Assembly: GCA_964448045.1 (NCBI GenBank)
Contig: CAYUVF010000007.1
Span: 34,326-98,325, forward strand
DNA from: CAYUVF01 sp964448045
GTDB taxonomy: Bacteria; Bacteroidota; Rhodothermia; Rhodothermales; Salinibacteraceae
Reading direction: 5' to 3'
Length of the DNA: 64,000 nt
The position numbers and the translations under genes are program-made. Of this stretch, positions 58,884 to 64,000 are shown piece after piece. Below the pieces are notes generated by a model. It made no database searches. It was not told the origin of the DNA and was given only the letters and a program-made list of their open reading frames with translations. Each line of letters begins with the position of its first letter. Within the stretch, counting starts at the first letter, position 1.

Positions 58884-59654
58884 TCAGTACCGGTCCAGCG
58901 TAAACTTCTCCCCGAGGTAGCGACGGCGGACCTCCGGATCGTCGGCAAGATCTTCCGCGGTACCCTGCTTCAGGATTCGCCCTTCGTATAGAAGATAGGC
59001 ACGATCGGTGATGGCGAGCGTTTCGTGCACGTTGTGATCCGTGATCAGCACGCCGATGTTGCGCCCTTTGAGGCCGGCGACGATCTCTTGGATGTCTTCG
59101 ACTGCGATGGGATCGACGCCGGCGAACGGCTCATCCAGCAGGAAAAACTTGGGATCGGTGGCCAGTGCGCGGGCGATCTCGGTGCGCCGCCGCTCGCCGC
59201 CGGAGAGCGTGTAGCACTTCGAGGTGCGCACGCGCTCCAGCCCAAACTCGCGGATGAGCGCATTGACGCGCGCTTTCCGGTCGGCCTTGGAGATCGGCTG
59301 ATATTCCAACACCGCGTGCAGGTTGCCCTCCACCGTCAGCTCGCGAAAGATGGAGGTTTCTTGCGCCAGGTAGCCCACCCCGCGGCGCGCCCGCTTGTAC
59401 ATCGGCAGCCGGGTAATGTCGGCGTCGTTGAGCATGATATGCCCCTCATCTGGGCGAATCATTCCCACGATCATGTGGAACGTCGTCGTCTTCCCTGCGC
59501 CGTTGGGCCCCAGCAGGCCCACGATTTCGCCCTGCTGAACGGAGAGGCCGACGTCGTTGACCACTGCCCGCTTCTTGTACCGCTTGGTGAGGTTCCGCCC
59601 CGCCAGCGTGAGGCGCTCGGGAGGCGACGGCGAGGATGCGGAGGAGTCGCTCAT
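58884..59654 (-). CDS. lptB: Lipopolysaccharide export ABC transporter ATP-binding protein
   Basis: ATPase that powers LPS extraction from the inner membrane with LptF/LptG. 256 residues: Walker A GLLGPNGAGKTTTF, Q-loop region YLAQETSIFRELTVEGN, signature CYTLSGGERRRTEIARAL, Walker B FFLLDEPFAGVDPIAVEDIQ and the H-loop ITDHNVHE. The combination of FAGVDPIAVEDIQ and DHNVHETL is typical of LptB. It follows the OstA gene by three bases; lptF/lptG are not in the window. Confidence 0.96.
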   Translation of the reverse strand: MSDSSASSPSPPERLTLAGRNLTKRYKKRAVVNDVGLSVQQGEIVGLLGPNGAGKTTTFHMIVGMIRPDEGHIMLNDADITRLPMYKRARRGVGYLAQETSIFRELTVEGNLHAVLEYQPISKADRKARVNALIREFGLERVRTSKCYTLSGGERRRTEIARALATDPKFFLLDEPFAGVDPIAVEDIQEIVAGLKGRNIGVLITDHNVHETLAITDRAYLLYEGRILKQGTAEDLADDPEVRRRYLGEKFTLDRY

Positions 59655-59657
59655 GCG

Positions 59658-61196
59658 TCAGGGCGTATCGGGATGCGTCGAGTCGGGTCGAGCGGCCAGC
59701 GGCGGTTGTTGAAGATACGCCCGCGCCCGGTGATCGTTCAGCAGCACGCGCTTGGTGGGCTGTTGATCCGGGAGCCAGCGCAACCCCTCCAGCTCGAACG
59801 GGTCGGGGATGAGGGCCCGGTCGTAGACAGGGCCCTGCACGCCCTGGTAGAAGCCAACGCGCCGGAGCTCCCCGTTCCGAAATGAGAGCCTGACGCGGTC
59901 CCCCGAGGCCTTTACAGCTCGCGCCAGACGGTCCTCCGAATCGGCCAAAAACCGGATGGCCTCGGCATTCGGTCCCGCGTCGATACGGCGCAGTGAATCC
60001 TGCCGGAAGTACGCTGTCATCGACCGCCCCTTGAGCTGCTGGATGCGATCGAGCGTGGTGTCGCGTTGCGCGGCGAAGGCGCGGCTATCGACAAACACGG
60101 TGTCGATGGACCGGTCACGCGCCATGACGCGGATGGTATCGCCCGACACCTGGGTTCGCTCGAACCACGTAATCGGGGACTGGTACAGGCGCGTCACTTC
60201 GCGGCGCAGCGCATCCCGGGTGATGCGATCGTACACCACCGAGTCGGCCGTGGCGGCGATGTTTTGCTGCCAGATACGCACGCGATCAACGGCGATGAGC
60301 CGCCGCAGCGAGTCGGTGCGGGTGGCTTCCATTTGCCGGGCGCGCACGAGCAGCGTATCGGTGGGGCTGCCTGTCGAATCGGCGCGGATCTGGACGAGCA
60401 GCGCCCGTCCCTCGACCCGGCTGTAGTTGCGTGTCTTTTCGTTGCGCGCCCGGTCACCAAAGAGGAGCGTCTGCGTCGTCGTGTCCGAGGCGACGGCGGT
60501 GGAGTCGGGGGCCTTTCGGCGGATGAATACGCGTCCGCGCGCAACGGTGTTGCCCGTGTCGCGGAAGTACGTCACCGAATCGGCCTCCAGATAGGTATCC
60601 TCGTCTTCGAATTGCACGTCGCCGTAAAACTCGGCCCGCTTGGCCTCCGAGAAATACTCGCCACGCTGGCTGGTAAGCGTGCTGGCACTATCGACGAGGG
60701 TGACGCCCTCCCGAAAGGCGGACTGCTTGACCTCAGCGTCGTACGTGCCGGAGGGCGCCCGGACGCGCACGTCACCATCAGTCAGGCGCACAGACCCGCG
60801 GGCGCGCCCCACCTTGGTGGTTTCGTCGTAGCGCACCGTATCGGCGCGCAGGGTATCGCCGCGCTCGATGATCACCACATCACCCCAGAAAACGTAGCTC
60901 CGGCGTTCCAGATAGCGGAGGGCCCGGTTGGAGCGCAGCAGCGTGCTGTCCTGGCGCACCCGCACGTTGCGGTAGAGGCGCTGCACGCGCACGCTGTCGA
61001 GCGTGGTGGCAACGAGCGAATCGGCTTCGACAACGGCGCGCTTCCGGGTGGTGTCTTGCTCGGTCGTGTCCGGCGAAACGGCAGGGGCGCGCTCGCCAGT
61101 TCCCGTCGCCTGCGCTCCCCGCCCGAGCCCCACCAACAGCCCGGCCAGCAAGCCGCTTACGAGTACCCAGAGAAGCCAGCGAAGCGAGTGCCGCAT
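59658..61196 (-). CDS. OstA/LptA-domain envelope protein (oversized)
   Basis: LPS-bridge-type protein of 512 residues from the ATG at 61196 (signal peptide LRWLLWVLVSGLLAGLLVGL). The body is repeating beta strands of OstA/LptA type: GDVVIIERGDTLRADTVRY, ARGSVRLTDGDVRVRAPSG, GEYFSEAKRAEFYGDVQF and YLEADSVTYFRDTGNTVARG. That is three or more units, far longer than the roughly 180 residues of LptA. It may serve as a long periplasmic bridge or combine LptA with an LptD-N-like part. A start at 61241, overlapping lptC by eight bases, is also possible. Middle gene of lptC-ostA-lptB. Confidence 0.82.
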   Translation of the reverse strand: MRHSLRWLLWVLVSGLLAGLLVGLGRGAQATGTGERAPAVSPDTTEQDTTRKRAVVEADSLVATTLDSVRVQRLYRNVRVRQDSTLLRSNRALRYLERRSYVFWGDVVIIERGDTLRADTVRYDETTKVGRARGSVRLTDGDVRVRAPSGTYDAEVKQSAFREGVTLVDSASTLTSQRGEYFSEAKRAEFYGDVQFEDEDTYLEADSVTYFRDTGNTVARGRVFIRRKAPDSTAVASDTTTQTLLFGDRARNEKTRNYSRVEGRALLVQIRADSTGSPTDTLLVRARQMEATRTDSLRRLIAVDRVRIWQQNIAATADSVVYDRITRDALRREVTRLYQSPITWFERTQVSGDTIRVMARDRSIDTVFVDSRAFAAQRDTTLDRIQQLKGRSMTAYFRQDSLRRIDAGPNAEAIRFLADSEDRLARAVKASGDRVRLSFRNGELRRVGFYQGVQGPVYDRALIPDPFELEGLRWLPDQQPTKRVLLNDHRARAYLQQPPLAARPDSTHPDTP

Positions 61197-61233
61197 ACGA
61201 TCCGTCCGATAAAACCAGGTGGATGAGAAACGA

Positions 61234-61806
61234 TCACGCATCGTCCTCGAGAGTGACGCGCGCGGAGAACCGGCCCAACTGATACGTTTCGAGATCTTCC
61301 TCGGCGACCAGACCGGTACCCTCCACGTACTCGGAGGGCGTGGTGATGCGCACAAAACCGGGTGTGCGGATCTTCCGGTCGACCTCGTCCCACGTCAGGT
61401 GCTCGGTATTGAGGCGCTTGCCTTCGGGCGTGGTCACCACGACGCGGTCGAACGCCTCGAAGCGGCCCTCGGCCTCAAAGTAGAGCAAGCGGTCGGCCCG
61501 GAGCGTCGCCGACGAATCGCCCTCGGGCGTGAACAGATGGGCGGTGACCCGGCCCTGGGCGCTGTCGGGATGGGGCTGCAGGACGGCGTACGAACTGTCG
61601 CCTTGCATGAAGTGCTCCATCCGCCCGGCGATAATTTCCGCCCGGCGCGCGCCTCCTTCCGACAGCGCAAAGCGCGCATTCCAGCTAATCTGGTCGGGCC
61701 CTTCGTCGGGCACCGAGGCATCGGCCGTGGGCGACGTGGAGCGCTCACACCCCGCTGTGCATCCTACAAGAAGGATTGCCATCCAAATGATGCGGCCCAC
61801 TGGCAT
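61234..61806 (-). CDS. lptC: LPS export periplasmic protein LptC-like lipoprotein
   Basis: 190 residues with an N-terminal signal/anchor whose cysteines (LVGCTAGC) look like a lipobox, unlike the uncleaved anchor of E. coli LptC. The LptC/OstA-like beta fold is seen in EIIAGRMEHFMQGDSSYAV, SATLRADRLLYFEAEGRFEA and DRVVVTTPEGKRLNTEHLTW. It takes LPS from the inner-membrane complex to the LptA bridge. First gene of the operon with the OstA protein and lptB. The identification rests on fold and context more than on conserved residues. Confidence 0.8.
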   Translation of the reverse strand: MPVGRIIWMAILLVGCTAGCERSTSPTADASVPDEGPDQISWNARFALSEGGARRAEIIAGRMEHFMQGDSSYAVLQPHPDSAQGRVTAHLFTPEGDSSATLRADRLLYFEAEGRFEAFDRVVVTTPEGKRLNTEHLTWDEVDRKIRTPGFVRITTPSEYVEGTGLVAEEDLETYQLGRFSARVTLEDDA

Positions 61807-62157
61807 GACCCATCGCGAGCAATGAAGAGGACGGAGGCGCCTGTCTCAGTTCAGGCATTGATTTTGTTTAGCTCACGCAGTAGCGCCCCTGAAGATTCAT
61901 CCCTGCGCCCCGCCGGGCACAACCGTGGCGGCCTCCACCAGAAACGCATGCTTGCATGCATCGTACTACGTTTGTTTTTTATCGGTACCGTAGTAGCTTC
62001 TTGGGCACGGTGTGTGCATCCGTCCCCATGGCCGTGCGCCGCTGCATCGCCGTCGTGTGCCGGGAGCTGACGGAACGAAGCCGTCCTGTTCGCCGCGCTT
62101 CTGCCGGTTCGCCCCACCCGTGCCCCGCACTCTCGCTCACCCACGATCTCGCCAACC
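61807..62157. other. 351-base divergent spacer
   Basis: Lies between lptC (minus) and the STAS gene (plus), and so should hold two promoters. No certain -35/-10 pair is seen. TACTACG (61964-61970) and CGTAGTA (61989-61995) form an inverted repeat around an 18-base A/T-rich stretch, just after an overlapping GCATGC / GCATGCA repeat; this may be an operator or hairpin. A single TGTCTCA occurs at 61843. Confidence 0.4.
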
Positions 62158-62496
62158 ATGAGTTTTGACGTTACTTCTCATACGGACAACACCGTTGTAG
62201 TCAAGATTGGAAAGGCGCTTGACTTCCGGAATGCCGATGATTTCAAGTCGCTCTTTCAGTCGCATGTGGAAGAGGGCGTCCGCAACTTCATTCTGGATTT
62301 TTCGGACACGGGCATTCTCGACTCGACGGGCCTGGGATCGATCTTTTCCCTCTACCGCCAGATCTCGCCTGAAGACGGCCAGGTCGTCTTTGCGGATGTC
62401 TCGCGCCCCGTTCAGGTGGTCGTCCAACTGACGCGCACCTACAAGGTGTTCCGGCAATTCCCCTCGGTTGAAGAGGCGGAAGAGGCTCTGTCCTAA
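62158..62496 (+). CDS. STAS-domain anti-anti-sigma factor
   Basis: 112 residues, a single STAS domain. The conserved phosphorylatable serine lies in the loop DTGILDSTGLGSIFSLYRQI. It would bind the RsbW-like ATPase when unphosphorylated, freeing its target sigma factor or other partner. It is 46 bases upstream of that ATPase gene and 483 bases before the REC-phosphatase gene start, giving the standard partner-switching set. Confidence 0.92.
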   Translation: MSFDVTSHTDNTVVVKIGKALDFRNADDFKSLFQSHVEEGVRNFILDFSDTGILDSTGLGSIFSLYRQISPEDGQVVFADVSRPVQVVVQLTRTYKVFRQFPSVEEAEEALS

Positions 62497-62542
62497 CCAG
62501 CCGTTTCGCTATTTGTATTGCACAGGATAGAGCCCCTACGCT

Positions 62543-63001
62543 ATGGAGGCCGAAGTCCTCAGCTTCTCAGACCTTGAAGCAGCGCTCGACGACACGCACG
62601 AACTCTTCGAGCGCTGGATGGCAGAGACAAACCCCGAATCCGTCGATCTGCCCAACTCCAACACCCTTTACTACGCGCGCCTCGCCCTCCACGAGTGGCT
62701 GGCCAACCTGATCCAGCACGCTCAGTTTGAGGACGGCGCACCTGAAATTGACCTCGAACTCGAAACGACTCCCCGGCACATTCATTGCTGTATTGTTGAC
62801 AACTCCACCGGATTTGAGTTGGAAACGCAGTTGCGCACCCAACTCATCCAGGCTCAGCCCTTCCCCGAGCGCACCATGGGCCTGCGCATCATCAACGCCT
62901 GCGCCGAAAAGCTCTCGTACGACAGCACCACCGACGGGCGCTACCGGCTGACTTTTTCGATCTCGACGAGCCATCTCCCATGTCTAAACAATCTATTTTA
63001 G
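62543..63001 (+). CDS. RsbW-like anti-sigma factor / serine kinase
   Basis: 152 residues with a GHKL ATPase fold: N-box ALHEWLANLIQHAQF, ATP-lid region IVDNSTGFELE and G-box FPERTMGLRIINACAEKLSY. It should phosphorylate the upstream STAS protein or sequester a sigma factor. Its stop codon lies 22 bases inside the next gene, so translation of the ATPase and the phosphatase is coupled. The sigma factor it would control is not in the window. Confidence 0.88.
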   Translation: MEAEVLSFSDLEAALDDTHELFERWMAETNPESVDLPNSNTLYYARLALHEWLANLIQHAQFEDGAPEIDLELETTPRHIHCCIVDNSTGFELETQLRTQLIQAQPFPERTMGLRIINACAEKLSYDSTTDGRYRLTFSISTSHLPCLNNLF

Positions 63002-64000
63002 TCGTAGAGGATGAGAAGATGCTGCGGAAGCTCCTCGAGTATCGCCTCGGGAAGCACTACCGGGTTCAAACCGCAGCCAACGGGGAGGAAGCGCTCGAAC
63101 GCATGGAGGGCTACACCCCCGACCTCATCATTTCGGATATCATGATGCCGAAGATGGACGGCTTCGCGCTGCAATCCGCGCTGCAGTCCGATAAGAACAA
63201 GCGCGTCATCCCCTTCATCTTCCTCACTGCCCACTCCGACGAACCCACGCGTAAGGAGGGCGCACGGATGGGCGTGGACGATTACATCACCAAACCCTTC
63301 GACATCGACCAACTCCTCTCCCGCATCGACCGGCTGCTGGAGCGCACCCAGGTCTTCCAGACGAAGCTCGACGCCGAGATCGGCGAGGACTTTTCGCGGC
63401 GCCTGATGCCCAAACACATGCCCTCGGTGCCCGGCTACCGCATTCGTTTCTACAACCAGGCACACGATCAGGGCGGCGGCGATCTTTTCGACTGGACGAA
63501 GACCGAGGCCGGCAAGTACTTCGTCACCGTAGGCGACGTGATGGGCAAAGGCGTGCGCGCCAAATTCTACGCCTTCAGCTTCCTCAGCTACGTTCGCGGC
63601 ACCCTGCACGCCGTGCTCCAGGAATCGAACTCGCCGGCCGAGCTGATGCGGCGCGTCAACCAGATGCTCATCAAAGACGAGGTAATGGAAGAAACGTTTG
63701 CCTCGCTGCTGCTGCTCCGGTGGGATCCCGAAACGCACGAGATCACCTACGCGAACGCCGGCCACTGCCGCCCCATCCTCGTCACTCCCGACGGCGTCGA
63801 TGTCATCGCGCACGGCGATCTCATCCTGGGTCTCGAAGCGGATACCACCTTCCAAGATAGCACCTTTTCCATCCCCCGCGATAGCGCGCTCCTCCTCTAC
63901 ACCGACGGCCTGCTGGAGCAGCGCCTCCCCTCGGGCGAAACGCTCGGCGAAGAGGGCATCATGGACCTCGCCGCTGGCTTGCTCGACCACGACGAGCCCG
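62980..64000 (+). CDS. Response regulator with PP2C (RsbU/SpoIIE) phosphatase domain, partial
   Basis: The visible 340 residues begin with a receiver (ILVVEDEKM; phospho-acceptor Asp in LIISDIMMPKMDG; LTAH; YITKPFD). After a short helical linker comes a PP2C/SpoIIE phosphatase with AHDQGGGDLFDW, VGDVMGKGVRAKF, ANAGHCRPILV and LLLYTDGLLEQR, which bind the catalytic metals. The last residues of the domain are cut off by the window edge. It would dephosphorylate the STAS protein when the receiver is phosphorylated, linking a two-component input to the partner switch. Start ATG at 62980, overlapping the upstream gene by 22 bases. Confidence 0.93.
   Translation, partial: MSKQSILVVEDEKMLRKLLEYRLGKHYRVQTAANGEEALERMEGYTPDLIISDIMMPKMDGFALQSALQSDKNKRVIPFIFLTAHSDEPTRKEGARMGVDDYITKPFDIDQLLSRIDRLLERTQVFQTKLDAEIGEDFSRRLMPKHMPSVPGYRIRFYNQAHDQGGGDLFDWTKTEAGKYFVTVGDVMGKGVRAKFYAFSFLSYVRGTLHAVLQESNSPAELMRRVNQMLIKDEVMEETFASLLLLRWDPETHEITYANAGHCRPILVTPDGVDVIAHGDLILGLEADTTFQDSTFSIPRDSALLLYTDGLLEQRLPSGETLGEEGIMDLAAGLLDHDEP

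Noticed and set aside
61843..61849. Single TGTCTCA upstream of lptC
   Set aside because: Only one half-site, 36 bases from the start and with no -24/-12 element; not counted as a regulon member.

Overview
The window most likely comes from a halophilic, high-GC member of the Rhodothermota (Salinibacter / Salisaeta / Longimonas type). The reasons are acidic protein surfaces (even ribosomal protein S18 has an acidic N-terminus), a secreted protein with a type IX secretion C-terminal sorting domain, an LptB/LptC/OstA outer-membrane module, lipoproteins with clear lipoboxes, and many start codons preceded by C/T-rich leaders without a Shine-Dalgarno sequence. The taxon is inferred from these features, not from a database match. 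The window holds one 100-base run of N and ends inside a gene on both sides.

Layout. 1-5.4 kb: a beta-propeller hybrid-type sensor kinase (minus strand, C-terminus off the window) and a YdbS/YdbT-like pair of bacterial PH-domain membrane proteins. 5.4-24.8 kb: an alpha-glucan/trehalose island with malQ, treZ, a lipoprotein alpha-amylase, a soluble histidine-kinase-like ATPase, a small membrane protein, treY, glgX, glgE, a treS-pep2 fusion and glgB. TreY/TreZ can release trehalose from glucan. TreS-Pep2, GlgE and GlgB can build branched glucan from trehalose. GlgX and MalQ trim and rearrange chains. 25-38.3 kb: two MscS channels, YjbQ, a secreted endonuclease/exonuclease/phosphatase-fold protein, queE, fadI-fadJ, an APH/P-loop kinase-like protein, a DUF433 gene with an internally deleted DUF5615-like partner, pncA and an aldehyde dehydrogenase.

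38.3-43.1 kb: a PEGA-domain Ser/Thr kinase, a TPR-like envelope protein and a T9SS cargo protein in one direction. 43.1-43.9 kb is non-coding, with palindromic repeats and a terminator. 43.9-50.5 kb is the most interesting part. It holds two paralogous Asp-rich lipoproteins (one with tandem DUF5666-like repeats interrupted by the assembly gap), a HisKA_2 sensor kinase, a sigma-54 enhancer-binding response regulator with an intact GAFTGA loop, and a small HTH gene. Three places show the same arrangement: TGTSTCA half-sites (rc TGASACA) 60-130 bp upstream of a -24/-12-like element that precedes either lipoprotein gene or the HTH gene. I propose a self-contained sigma-54 regulon for this locus.

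50.7-64 kb: tmRNA (ssrA) with a readable ADDYSYAMAA tag, a dienelactone-hydrolase-like protein, dsbD, the rpsF-rpsR-rplI operon with a probable S6:S18 leader hairpin, prfA, glmS, an lptC-OstA-lptB operon, and a partner-switching module (STAS anti-anti-sigma factor, RsbW-like ATPase, REC-PP2C phosphatase) that runs off the right edge. No transposase, CRISPR array or tRNA gene was seen.
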